A DNA stretch of 42,739 nucleotides from Clostridiales bacterium (lineage in GTDB: Bacteria > Bacillota > Clostridia > Christensenellales > HGM11417): positions 1 to 42,739 of the forward strand of contig JAAYQN010000060.1 of assembly GCA_012519285.1 (NCBI GenBank), written 5' to 3'. Position 1 is the first letter of the stretch. Every line of letters starts with the position of its first letter. The translations under genes and the position numbers were made by a program. The notes under the pieces were generated by a model. It searched no databases and was not told the DNA's origin. It was given only the letters and a program-made list of their open reading frames with translations. This document shows positions 30,273 through 42,739 of the stretch, piece after piece.

Positions 30273-30839
30273 TTGGAAAAAATCAAGCAGATCGCCGAGA
30301 GGATTAAGGGGCTTAGGACCATTTTGGAGTTCTCCCCCGAGGAGATGGCAAAGGTGTGCGGCGTCAGCGTTGAGGAGTACCTTGCGGCGGAAGAGGGGAA
30401 ATACGATTTCTCCTTTACCTTCCTCTACCACTGCGCAAACAAATTCGGCGTAGACATAGCAGAGCTGGTATCGGGCGAGGCGCCGAAGCTCTCCCACTAC
30501 ACCATAACGAGGGCAGGCAAGGGGATGCCCATCGAGAGAAGGCAGGGGTTTAAGTACCAGCACCTGGGGCACCTCATGAAGAACAGGAAGGCCGAGCCCT
30601 TCAGGGTTCTGGCGAGGTACAGCGAGGAGGAGCAAGGAAAGCCAATTGAGCTCTCGAAGCACGAGGGGCAGGAATTTGACTACATCTTAAAGGGCAAGCT
30701 CAGGTTCCAGTTTGAGGACCATATAGAGATATTGAACGAGGGGGACGCAGTGTACTACGATTCCGGGCACGGGCACGGAATGATAGCGACGGGCGGCGAT
30801 GACTGCGAGTTTCTGGCAATCGTGTTCAAAAAGGAGTAG
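30273..30839 (+). CDS. XRE-family transcriptional regulator with C-terminal cupin domain
   Basis: HTH N-terminus then cupin (HEGQEFDYILKGKLRFQFEDHIEILNEGDAVYYDSGHGHG); TTG start after AAGGAGGT. Confidence 0.87.
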   Translation: MEKIKQIAERIKGLRTILEFSPEEMAKVCGVSVEEYLAAEEGKYDFSFTFLYHCANKFGVDIAELVSGEAPKLSHYTITRAGKGMPIERRQGFKYQHLGHLMKNRKAEPFRVLARYSEEEQGKPIELSKHEGQEFDYILKGKLRFQFEDHIEILNEGDAVYYDSGHGHGMIATGGDDCEFLAIVFKKE

Positions 30840-30844
30840 TTTTT

Positions 30845-32500
30845 ATGGAACTTATCTATAAAAAATATGTCATCGATGAGACGGACGAGAACGGGGTATT
30901 AAAGAGCATAAAGTTTAAGTATAATGACGATTTCAACTTCGGCTTTGACGTCATTGACGCGCTCGGCGACAAGATTCCAGGCAAGAGGGCGATGGTGTGG
31001 GTGTCCGAGCGCGGCGAGGAGAAGGTGTTTACCTTCCGCGACATAAAGGTTTACTCCTCCAAAGCGGCAAATTACTTCAAGTCGCTCGGCATAAAAAAGG
31101 GCGACAGGGTGATGCTCATTCTAAAGAGGGATTACCAGTTCTGGTACGCGATAAACGGGCTGCATAAGGTGGGCGCCATAGCTATCCCGGCGACACACCT
31201 TCTCACCAAGGAGGACCTCATTTACAGGTTCAACGCCGCAGGAGTCAAAGCCGTTGTTTGCGTGGGAGAAGAGCCCATCCTCACGAGCATTGAAAACGCC
31301 CTGCCCCACTCGCCCACCGTCACGATTCTGTCCATAACAAAGACGCACAGGAAGGGGTGGGACAACTTCGACGACGGCGTGGAGAAGGCGTCGGATTACT
31401 TTCCTCGCTCCGCAAATTCCAACAAGGCGGACGACCTGATGTTGATGTACTTTACCTCGGGCACGACGGGGTACCCAAAGATTTCGTCGCACAGCTTTAC
31501 ATACCCGCTTGGGCACGTGTCCACGGCAAGGTTCTGGCACAACGTCGACCCCGACGGGCTGCACCTGACGGTGTCCGACACGGGCTGGGCAAAATCCATG
31601 TGGGGCAAGCTTTACGGCCAGTGGCTGTGCGAGGCGTGCATTTTCACCTATGATTACGAGAAATTTGTGGCGCACGATATTCTGACGCTGATTCAAAAGT
31701 ACAAGATAACTACCTTCTGCGCGCCGCCCACCATCTATCGCTTTTTCATCAAGGAAGACCTGTCAAAATACGACCTCTCGTGCTTAAAGTACGCCACCAT
31801 AGCGGGCGAGGCGCTCAATCCCGAGGTATACAATCAGTTCTTAAAGCACACGGGCGTAAAGCTAATGGAGGCTTACGGTCAGACCGAGCTCACCGTGACG
31901 GTGGGCAACTTCGTGGGGATGACGCCCAAGCCGGGCTCGATGGGAAAGCCCAACCCGCAATACGACGTCGACCTCATCGACGAGCACGGAAACAGCGTGC
32001 GCCCCGGCGAGATTGGCGAAATAGTGGTGTACACTCACAATCCCGCCTGCGGCTTCTTCAAGGGTTACTATATAAACGGCAAGGTGGAGCCCGCCTGGGG
32101 AGAGGACAACATCTACCACACCGGCGACACCGCGTGGAAGGATGAGGACGGATACTACTGGTACGTGGGCAGGACGGACGACCTCATCAAGTCCTCGGGT
32201 TACCGCATAGGGCCCTTCGAGATAGAGAGCGTCATAATGGAGCTTCCGTACGTGCTCGAGTGCGCCGTAACCGGCGTCCCCGACCCCATAAGGGGAACGG
32301 TGGTAAAGGCGACGATAGTGCTCGCCAAAGGATACGAGCCCTCGGAAGAGCTCAAGAAGGACGTGCAAAACTACGTCAAAAAGCATACCGCCCCCTACAA
32401 ATACCCCCGCATAGTGGAGTTCGTGAGCGAGCTGCCAAAAACCATAAGCGGCAAGATAAGAAGGGTGGAATTGAGGGAGAAGGACAAAAAGCAAGGTTAA
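30845..32500 (+). CDS. AMP-dependent acyl-CoA synthetase/ligase
   Basis: YFTSGTTGYPK, GQTE, YHTGDTAWKDEDGYYWYVGRTDD, KTISGKIRR. Confidence 0.93.
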   Translation: MELIYKKYVIDETDENGVLKSIKFKYNDDFNFGFDVIDALGDKIPGKRAMVWVSERGEEKVFTFRDIKVYSSKAANYFKSLGIKKGDRVMLILKRDYQFWYAINGLHKVGAIAIPATHLLTKEDLIYRFNAAGVKAVVCVGEEPILTSIENALPHSPTVTILSITKTHRKGWDNFDDGVEKASDYFPRSANSNKADDLMLMYFTSGTTGYPKISSHSFTYPLGHVSTARFWHNVDPDGLHLTVSDTGWAKSMWGKLYGQWLCEACIFTYDYEKFVAHDILTLIQKYKITTFCAPPTIYRFFIKEDLSKYDLSCLKYATIAGEALNPEVYNQFLKHTGVKLMEAYGQTELTVTVGNFVGMTPKPGSMGKPNPQYDVDLIDEHGNSVRPGEIGEIVVYTHNPACGFFKGYYINGKVEPAWGEDNIYHTGDTAWKDEDGYYWYVGRTDDLIKSSGYRIGPFEIESVIMELPYVLECAVTGVPDPIRGTVVKATIVLAKGYEPSEELKKDVQNYVKKHTAPYKYPRIVEFVSELPKTISGKIRRVELREKDKKQG

Positions 32501-32504
32501 ACGA

Positions 32505-32531
32505 TAAAGCCCCGCATTTGCGGGGCTTTAA
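32505..32531 (+). terminator. intrinsic terminator hairpin
   Basis: AAAGCCCCGCATTTGCGGGGCTTTA. Confidence 0.75.
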
Positions 32532-32694
32532 TTGTGGAAAGATATTTGTTTTTACATAGAATAAGCTATTAAAATAAATTCCTTATATTTCTCATAAATT
32601 CCCTTATGGGTATTATTAGCATCCCGTTCGCCTCTCTTATTATTATGGTATAATTGTGCCACAATAACACCACGATGTCAATGTGTTTTTAAGC

Positions 32695-32719
32695 AATAAA
32701 AACCCCGCCGTAGCGGGGA
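32695..32719 (-). terminator. intrinsic terminator downstream of rpsI
   Basis: Minus CCCCGCTACGGCGGGGTTTTTATT. Confidence 0.8.
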
Positions 32720-32724
32720 GAATT

Positions 32725-33138
32725 TTAACGCTTTGAGAATTGCGAGGCCCTTCTGGCCTTCTTGAGGCCGTACTTTTTCCTCTCCTTCATCCTTGGGTCG
32801 CGCGTCAAAAAGCCTGCTTTCTTGAGGGGCGCCTTGTACTCCTCGGACGCCTGCACCAGTGCCCTTGAGATGCCGTGCCTGATGGCTCCCGCCTGGCCGG
32901 TGAAGCCGCCGCCGTACACGTTTACCTCCACGTCGAATTTGTCGAGGGTTGAGGTGAGCTCAAGCGGCTGCCTGACTATAAGCTTGAGTGTTTCAAGGCC
33001 GAAGTAATCGTCGATAGACCTTCTGTTTATCCTTATGTTGCCGCTGCCGTTGGGAATAAGCCTCACGCGGGCGACAGCCTTCTTTCTCCTGCCGGTGCCA
33101 AAATACTGCAACTTCTTCTTCAATGAGACCTTAGCCAT
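32725..33138 (-). CDS. rpsI: 30S ribosomal protein S9
   Basis: [40 protein letters not shown]. Confidence 0.97.
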   Translation of the reverse strand: MAKVSLKKKLQYFGTGRRKKAVARVRLIPNGSGNIRINRRSIDDYFGLETLKLIVRQPLELTSTLDKFDVEVNVYGGGFTGQAGAIRHGISRALVQASEEYKAPLKKAGFLTRDPRMKERKKYGLKKARRASQFSKR

Positions 33139-33139
33139 T

Positions 33140-33583
33140 TTACTTTACCTCACTCAAGTTTATAGCAATTGGCTGTTGCGCTTGATGCTTATGCTCGCTG
33201 CCCCTGTAAACCCTGAGCTTTTTGAGCATCTTTCTGCCCAGGGAATTCTTGGGCAGCATCCCCTTTACAGCGTGCATAACCGCAAAATCAGGCTTCTCCT
33301 GCAGGAGCTTTTTGTACTTTATCTCCTTGAGGCCGCCGATGTAACCGGTAAAGTACCTATAGGTCTTTTGGTCAAGCTTCTTGCCCGTCAGGACCACCTT
33401 ATCGCAGTTGATTACGATGACGTGGTCCCCGCAATCCACGTGCGGGGTGTATGTGGGTTTATGTTTCCCCTTCAGGATCGCCGCAACTCTGCTCGCCAGC
33501 CTGCCAAGGGGTATATCCGTCGCGTCCACTATATACCAATTTCTTTCAACTTCTGACGGCTTAGCCATGTAAGTCTTGGACAT
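33140..33583 (-). CDS. rplM: 50S ribosomal protein L13
   Basis: [49 protein letters not shown]. Confidence 0.97.
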   Translation of the reverse strand: MSKTYMAKPSEVERNWYIVDATDIPLGRLASRVAAILKGKHKPTYTPHVDCGDHVIVINCDKVVLTGKKLDQKTYRYFTGYIGGLKEIKYKKLLQEKPDFAVMHAVKGMLPKNSLGRKMLKKLRVYRGSEHKHQAQQPIAINLSEVK

Positions 33584-33633
33584 TTTTTCCTCCGAACCGA
33601 AAACTGTTGTAAAGTTTTTTAAGCCTCAAAATA

Positions 33634-33706
33634 GCTACACTGGAACAAAGGCGTGATTGCAAGGCAATCACAGCGTTGTTGTAGCGTGCTTATGCACGCC
33701 GCCTTT
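33634..33706 (-). ncRNA. structured rplM 5' leader (L13-leader-like three-way junction)
   Basis: Outer stem AAAGGC/GCCTTT encloses hairpins GCGTGC-ATAA-GCACGC and GTGATTGC-CTT-GCAATCAC; competing GCTACA/TGTAGC pairing. Confidence 0.65.
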
Positions 33707-33780
33707 TATGAAACAAGTGAAAATACTGCAAAATGTCAACGCTTGCGGCGCTTTCGCTTTGCGATATTTTCTCGGTTATC

Positions 33781-33820
33781 AAAAAAATTTAGGCTTAACG
33801 GGGCTAAGATAAGCCTAAAA
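33781..33820 (-). terminator. intrinsic terminator downstream of truA
   Basis: Minus TTTAGGCTTA...TTAAGCCTAAA then TTTTTT. Confidence 0.8.
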
Positions 33821-33915
33821 TCAAAGACCATTATATTTTATAATGGATAAAATAGGTTGTCAACTAAATATTAAGGTGATTTTTTAAGCACGCCCCTAAA
33901 ATCGCGGGGCTCGTC

Positions 33916-34653
33916 TTAGTACTCCACTCCCTTTAAAAACAGGCCGCATGAAGGGGCGGTAAAGCCCGCCCACGCCCTGTCACCACTCTTTAGGATGCGG
34001 ACTACCTCGCCGGGCTCTATCTTTCCCCTGCCCACGTCTATGAGGGTGCCGGCGATTATTCTCACCATGTGGCGCAAAAAGCCGTTTCCGCACACCTCGA
34101 TCTCTATCTGGTCGCCGTTTCGGGCTATCTCGATATAATATATCCGCCTCACCGTGCCCTTTACCGAGCTTCCCGAAGCCATGAAGGCGGAGAAGTCGTG
34201 TTCGCCGACAAGGTATTTTGCCGCCTCCCTCATGCGCTCGATGTCGAGCTCATAGGGGATGTGGGCGAAAAGCTCCCTCCTCAAAGGGCTGTCAACCTTG
34301 GACGTGTACAGCTTGTATACGTATGTCTTTCTCTTTGCGCCATAGCGCGCGTGAAATCCCTCGGGAGCACGCCCGCTTGACGTTATCCTTATGTCCTTTG
34401 GCAAGAGGGGGTTTACGGCGAAGGGGAATTTGTCGTCCGGAATGGGGCAGTCGGTATCGAAATGGGCGACCTGCGCCAGGGCGTGCACCCCCTCGTCGGT
34501 CCTGCCGCTTGCCACCAGCTTTACCTTGTGGCCGCACGCCTTCTCAAGCGCTCTGACAAGCTCTTGCTGTACGGATGGGCCGTTTTTCTGCGCCTGCCAG
34601 CCGCTGTACGAAGTGCCCTTGTACTCTATCGTAAGGAGTATTCTCCTCATCAT
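33916..34653 (-). CDS. truA: tRNA pseudouridine(38-40) synthase
   Basis: YKGTSYSGWQAQ; ASGRTDEGVHALAQVAHF; NGFLRHMVRIIAGTL. Confidence 0.96.
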   Translation of the reverse strand: MMRRILLTIEYKGTSYSGWQAQKNGPSVQQELVRALEKACGHKVKLVASGRTDEGVHALAQVAHFDTDCPIPDDKFPFAVNPLLPKDIRITSSGRAPEGFHARYGAKRKTYVYKLYTSKVDSPLRRELFAHIPYELDIERMREAAKYLVGEHDFSAFMASGSSVKGTVRRIYYIEIARNGDQIEIEVCGNGFLRHMVRIIAGTLIDVGRGKIEPGEVVRILKSGDRAWAGFTAPSCGLFLKGVEY

Positions 34654-35468
34654 ATCGCCGGAAAGAGGGCCATTACCTTGTCAATTATGATAAAGGCCAT
34701 TATGTTTAGGCTTACAAACAGGGCGATGTGGTCGCGGTAGGTAACTTTGAGCTTCTTCATCTTCGTCCTGCCCTTGGAGCCGGTGTAGCAGCGGGAGTCC
34801 ATGGCGTCGGAGAGCTCGTTAGCCCGCCTGAAAGCGCTTATTAAAAGGGGTATGAGGATGGGCAGCAGCGCCTTTGCGCGCGCCACAATGTTGCCGCTCT
34901 CAAAGTCCGCCCCCCTCGCCTTCTGCGCGTTTATTATCCTGTCGGTCTCCTCCATCAGCGTGGGGATAAAGCGCAGCGCAATGCTCATGATGAGCGCCAG
35001 CTCATGCACGGGAAACCTCACCGCCTTTAAGGGCTTTAGCAGGCTCTCTATGCCGTCGGTAAGCGCCACGGGCGTGGTGGTGAGGGTAAGCAGCGAGCTT
35101 CCCATAATAAGCATTGACAGCCTCACCGCCATCAGCACGGTGAACCTTATCGCACGGTCGGTGATTTGGATTATCCAGAAAGACAGGACGGGCGTCCCCT
35201 CCCTGTAAAACAGCAGGTTGAGCACCGCCGAAAAGATAATGAGGAACAATATGGGCTTTATGCTCTTCAGCACCTTTGAGACCGCCACCCTCGAGAATGC
35301 CACGCCGAAAAGCAGAAGCAGGGCGCAGGCGCCCAGCGCCGCCCACGAGGAGGAGAGGAAAATCGCGGCGATAAACAGCACCACGAGGATGAGCTTTACC
35401 CTCGGGTCGAGGCGGTGCACGTAGGAATCCACAGGGTAATACTGCCCGAACGCCACGTCCCTAAGCAT
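34650..35468 (-). CDS. ecfT: ECF transporter transmembrane component EcfT
   Basis: SYVHRLDPRVKLILVVLFI; internal start MLRDVAFGQYYP; position next to ecfA genes. Confidence 0.93.
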   Translation of the reverse strand: MLRDVAFGQYYPVDSYVHRLDPRVKLILVVLFIAAIFLSSSWAALGACALLLLFGVAFSRVAVSKVLKSIKPILFLIIFSAVLNLLFYREGTPVLSFWIIQITDRAIRFTVLMAVRLSMLIMGSSLLTLTTTPVALTDGIESLLKPLKAVRFPVHELALIMSIALRFIPTLMEETDRIINAQKARGADFESGNIVARAKALLPILIPLLISAFRRANELSDAMDSRCYTGSKGRTKMKKLKVTYRDHIALFVSLNIMAFIIIDKVMALFPAI

Positions 35469-36363
35469 ACTTCCCCTCCTCTTTGAGCCTCTCAAACAGC
35501 AGCCCCGCCGCCTCCTCGGCGTTAAAAGGCAGCCTGTCAAAGCTTATTCCCTTTTGGCGCAGCAGCTTGAAGAGCCTTACAGCCTCCGGCACCTCTATCC
35601 CCTTTTCCCTAATCAGCTCGTCGTCGGAAAAGAGCTCTTGGGGAGACCTTACGCAGATAATTTTACCCTCGCTTATCACCGCTATCTTGTTGCAGTTTGA
35701 GGCTATCTCGTTCATGTTGTGAGAGATCATCACTATGGTGGGGCAGTAATTTTTCTTAAGCTCATGCAGAAGCCGTAGTATCTCCGCCTTCCCCCTCGGG
35801 TCGAGGCCGGCAGTAGGCTCGTCCAGCACCAAAATTTTGGGCCTCATCACTATGACGCCCGCTATCGCCACGCGGCGTTTCTGGCCGCCCGAGAGGTCAA
35901 AAGGCGACTTGTCCTTAATCTTCTCGTAGTCGAGACCCACCATGGTTATCGCCTCGCGCACCCTCTCCTCTGTCTCCGCCTTAAACCTGTCGGGATCTCT
36001 CTTTAACTCCTTTTTGCTGCGCTTATAGTAGTTTCTAAAGCCAAAAGCGACGTCGTCGAACACCGTCTCGGCAAACAATTGGTATTCGGGGTACTGGAAC
36101 ACCATGCCCACGTTGCTGCGAAGTTCCCTCAAATCCGCACCCTTCTCCGCGGGGTCCATGCCGTCGACGCGGACGTTGCCCCTGGAAGGCTTTATGAGCG
36201 CGTTGAAGTGCTGCACGAGAGTGGATTTTCCGCTGCCCGTGTGGCCGATTATTCCGAAAAAGTCCCCGTCCTCTATCACGAGGTTTATGTCGTTAAGCGC
36301 CTTCTTGGCGAAGGGAGTATTGGGATTGTAGACGAAACTCAGATGCTTTACAATAATTGACAT
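35461..36363 (-). CDS. ecfA2: ECF transporter ATPase (EcfA2-type)
   Basis: GHTGSGKSTLVQH; SGGQKRRVAIAGV; LDEPTAGLDP. Confidence 0.94.
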   Translation of the reverse strand: MSIIVKHLSFVYNPNTPFAKKALNDINLVIEDGDFFGIIGHTGSGKSTLVQHFNALIKPSRGNVRVDGMDPAEKGADLRELRSNVGMVFQYPEYQLFAETVFDDVAFGFRNYYKRSKKELKRDPDRFKAETEERVREAITMVGLDYEKIKDKSPFDLSGGQKRRVAIAGVIVMRPKILVLDEPTAGLDPRGKAEILRLLHELKKNYCPTIVMISHNMNEIASNCNKIAVISEGKIICVRSPQELFSDDELIREKGIEVPEAVRLFKLLRQKGISFDRLPFNAEEAAGLLFERLKEEGKYA

Positions 36364-37220
36364 ATCCTCTCGAAAAGCTCCTCCGTAGTAAGCACATCAG
36401 CCTCGATGGGCACTCCTTTATCCTTTAATATCCTTGCAACTTTTGCGGCAAAGGGCACCGAAAGCCCTATAGATTTAAGGTAATCGTACCGGGAAAACAC
36501 CTGTCTGGGCGTACCCTCGAGCACCTTCTCGCCGTCGTTTAGCACTATTATCCTGTCCGCCAACGAGGCCTCTTCCATGAAGTGAGTAATGAGCACGACG
36601 GTCATTCCCTGCTGCTTGTTGAGGCTCTTTACCACGTCGAGCACCTCTTTCCTCCCCAAGGGGTCGAGCATGGCGGTTGACTCGTCGAGCACGAGCACCT
36701 GAGGCTGTATGGCGAGAACGCCCGCTATGGCTATCCTCTGCTTCTGGCCGCCGGACAGCCTGAACGAGGATGCCATCCGGTACCCTTCCATCCCCACGCA
36801 CCTTAACGCCCAATCCACCCTGCGGCTGATTTCATCGGGCTCTATGCCGATATTCTCGGGCCCGAAGGCGATGTCGTCCTCAACTATGGTGGCTATCATC
36901 TGGTTGTCGGGGTTCTGGAACACTATGCCCACTCTCTTCCTTATCTCGAACAGCTTTTCGAGTTCGCGGGTGGACATGCCAAAAACCGTGATCGTTCCCT
37001 TTTCGGGAAAGAGCAGGCCGTTCATCAGCTTTGCTACCGTGGATTTGCCGCTGCCGTTGTGGCCCAGGATGGCGACGAATTCCCCTTTTTGTATGGAAAA
37101 GGAGATGCCCCTCACCGCGTAATCGGAAGGGCCGAAATCAGTCAGCACTTCCTCGGGCGGCCTTAAGTCGCCTGTCTGATTATATCTAAACGTGACGTTA
37201 TCAAACCTTATTGCTTCCAT
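36348..37220 (-). CDS. ecfA1: ECF transporter ATPase (EcfA1-type)
   Basis: GHNGSGKSTVAKLMNGL; SGGQKQRIAIAGV; LDESTAMLDP. Confidence 0.94.
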   Translation of the reverse strand: MEAIRFDNVTFRYNQTGDLRPPEEVLTDFGPSDYAVRGISFSIQKGEFVAILGHNGSGKSTVAKLMNGLLFPEKGTITVFGMSTRELEKLFEIRKRVGIVFQNPDNQMIATIVEDDIAFGPENIGIEPDEISRRVDWALRCVGMEGYRMASSFRLSGGQKQRIAIAGVLAIQPQVLVLDESTAMLDPLGRKEVLDVVKSLNKQQGMTVVLITHFMEEASLADRIIVLNDGEKVLEGTPRQVFSRYDYLKSIGLSVPFAAKVARILKDKGVPIEADVLTTEELFERICQLL

Positions 37221-37376
37221 CGCAAAACCACATTTTTCCGAAAATTACTAATTATTATATCATAAAAAGGCAAGGGTGTAATGTAAAATAGCGCCCCTTT
37301 TTACCCTTTTGGATAAAATCCCACCTCAGCGGATAAAGGGCAGCCTCATTATTTGCCTCATAAAAGGGTTTATGAT

Positions 37377-37405
37377 TTGACTATTATTACGCATAATTAT
37401 ATAAT
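37377..37405 (+). promoter_or_regulatory. sigma-A-type promoter for nifJ
   Basis: TTGACT-N17-TATAAT. Confidence 0.7.
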
Positions 37406-37560
37406 ATATGTGGCCTAAAAAGGCAATCTTTTTAAGCCCTTGTCTTGAGGAAGCGCGTTTTTTAAGGGATTTTTAAGGGACAAGCAGGCATAAGGTCGTG
37501 TAAACCCTCGGGGTTTACGCCTTTGTTTTAGGTAAATTGAAAGAAGTTTTTATTTTTTAG

Positions 37561-41094
<3,534 letters not shown>

Positions 41095-41109
41095 TAGATA
41101 CGCTAAAAA

Positions 41110-41149
41110 GGCTGCCGTTCTGATGCATATCATTTTGGCAGCTTTTTTT
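41110..41149 (+). terminator. intrinsic terminator downstream of nifJ
   Basis: GCTGCC...GGCAGCTTTTTTTA. Confidence 0.75.
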
Positions 41150-41224
41150 ATGGGCAAAATAATGGATGGTTGTCAAATAGTAGCGAGGACAGGTAATAAA
41201 TATTATTTTGAGTTTACCAAAAGG

Positions 41225-41998
41225 TTAAAATGTTTTTGCATAGGCTTTTTTAAAAAGATAGAAGAGTACATATATTCCAACTATTACGGCCAATGCAGCT
41301 GTGATGATAACAGTATAGGTATCCCAGACCAATCCTTCCCCGTGATTTGGGATTAACATTCCCCCAAAATTGTAAATGGCGTGCATGGCAGCGCAGGGCC
41401 AGATATGCCCATAGTGGAGCAGCGCGACCGCCCACATTCCCCCTATCAGGAATGAATAGCCAACCTGCAGCAGCGTGGGGGCAATGCCCGCCCCCGCAAG
41501 CACGTTGAAGAAATGTACCCCGCCGAAGACCGCCGACGAGAGCAAAATCGCCCTAAAGACCTCCCGCTCACTCTTTGCCTTTTCCAGAAATATCAAGAAT
41601 ATTATCCCCCGAAAGACCGTTTCCTCGAAAAAGCCTACGCTCAGGCACTCGAGCGCAAACAGCGCAACCGTGCCGGCGCTCGAGGTTACGCGCGCACCTC
41701 CTGAAATTATTCCGATAAAGGGAAAGTTGTTCACGCACACCAGCAGGCAGGGAAGGGTGAGCAAGAAAGGCCTCCAAAAAGGCTTGCCGCAAGGATTAAT
41801 CAGCCTCCCGTAGCCAAGTCTTTTCATCAGCATAATGGCGAGCACGCCGCCTGCCCCCCTCGTCAGGATGGACTTGACCATCCCGGACAGCTTCTCGTCG
41901 CCGAAGAAATCTATCTTGACAAGCTCCAGCGCCGCAAATCCAATCATGGCGAGAAAAAATATGATGTTGAAAGCCGTGGTTTTCCTGTCCATTGTCAA
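41225..41998 (-). CDS. CPBP family intramembrane metalloprotease
   Basis: FFEETVFRGIIF (EExxxR), FGGVHFFN, multi-TM. Confidence 0.85.
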   Translation of the reverse strand: MTMDRKTTAFNIIFFLAMIGFAALELVKIDFFGDEKLSGMVKSILTRGAGGVLAIMLMKRLGYGRLINPCGKPFWRPFLLTLPCLLVCVNNFPFIGIISGGARVTSSAGTVALFALECLSVGFFEETVFRGIIFLIFLEKAKSEREVFRAILLSSAVFGGVHFFNVLAGAGIAPTLLQVGYSFLIGGMWAVALLHYGHIWPCAAMHAIYNFGGMLIPNHGEGLVWDTYTVIITAALAVIVGIYVLFYLFKKAYAKTF

Positions 41999-42166
41999 AA
42001 AACCTTGCTTCCTACATTATAGCATATAGGAAAAGGGTTTGCACGGAAATTGTGCAGGTAATGGCAATATTTGCCCCAAAAAAAGGAGAAAGGCAAAGGG
42101 CTTTTCCCTTTGCCTGCCACCCGGACCTCTATGGCTGGAGTTACCTCATATGGCTGAAATTAATTT

Positions 42167-42739
42167 TTATCTTCCCAAGCTCTTAAGTTCCCTGAAAATG
42201 AGCTCCTTCAAGTCCGACATGTGCTTTGCCTTCTTTTCCCTGCAGTAATCGCGGTAGCAGTAGAGGAAGGAGTTGAGGCAGTAGAACAGTATCACGAAAG
42301 AGGGAAGCACGATGGAGAGCAGAAATCCCCATCGGGACTGAATGAACAGTACCACGTTGCCTATCCACGGCAACTTGCCTTCATATACGCCGATGACGAA
42401 ATCGGTGCTCCTTTGTGGATCCTCCGCATCTGCGTTGTCGCCTTTGGTTGCTATGTATTCCCCGCCCGACAGCACCTTGGTTATCCTGTGCGTGTTGAGC
42501 TGCACCTCCTTGGTGCCGTCACCGTCAGTGTCGATGAGGTCGTAAAAGGTTACCACCTGCCCCACCGAAACCGCCTTCTTTTCTTCCTTATCAAGCACCC
42601 TGATGAAAATCAGGTCGCCTTTGTTAAAGGAGTCGGGGTTTTCCCCCACCATGGATTCCGAGCGCGCGGCGAGCGCGGCGTAGCCGAAGAAAGAGGAGTA
42701 CCCTTTGCCCTGTGAGGTAAAGGCGAGCAGTGAAGCGAT
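42167..42739 (-). CDS. signal peptidase I, SipW/ER-type (5' end beyond window)
   Basis: Frame open to the right edge; upstream residues ...ALAARSES precede the listed Met, giving SESM; THRI in place of the catalytic-Lys region; C-terminal TM. Confidence 0.75.
   Translation of the reverse strand: MASLLAFTSQGKGYSSFFGYAALAARSESMVGENPDSFNKGDLIFIRVLDKEEKKAVSVGQVVTFYDLIDTDGDGTKEVQLNTHRITKVLSGGEYIATKGDNADAEDPQRSTDFVIGVYEGKLPWIGNVVLFIQSRWGFLLSIVLPSFVILFYCLNSFLYCYRDYCREKKAKHMSDLKELIFRELKSLGR

Noticed and set aside
32600-32694. Possible orphan small RNA promoter (TATAAT near 32649) in the acs/rpsI gap
   Set aside because: No acceptable -35 at 16-18 nt and no distinct terminator on that strand.

Overview
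The window reads as Clostridia/Firmicutes-type chromosomal DNA, mostly conserved housekeeping genes. Left edge: a type I cas3 on the minus strand whose locus continues outside the window, followed by a tRNA cluster (Ala-GGC, a truncated tRNA, Gly-GCC, Leu-TAG). Then: rpmB, GTP-type PEPCK, GAPDH, M29 aminopeptidase, class II FBP aldolase, DUF421 protein, M23 peptidase, MscS channel, GH78 rhamnosidase, a YjzC-like small protein, thioredoxin-reductase-like protein plus desulfoferrodoxin, a CorA/FmdB/ECF-S-like operon, SDR, M1 peptidase, SpoIIQ-like M23 protein, Na+/solute symporter, uvrB-uvrA preceded by two small wHTH-TM paralogs, XRE-cupin plus acyl-CoA ligase, rplM-rpsI, truA-ecfT-ecfA2-ecfA1, nifJ, CPBP protease and an edge-truncated SipW-like signal peptidase. 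I see no CRISPR array, transposase or phage module. The most interesting signals are mainly non-coding: (i) a corA leader with mutually exclusive pairings, including one reaching the Shine-Dalgarno; (ii) a composite dispersed repeat filling two tail-to-tail intergenic gaps; (iii) a three-way-junction leader before rplM; (iv) a truncated tRNA abutting tRNA-Ala; (v) a duplicated promoter-like module before the rhamnosidase; (vi) tandem membrane-anchored winged-helix paralogs coupled to uvrBA. All function calls come from reading motifs by eye; no searches were run.
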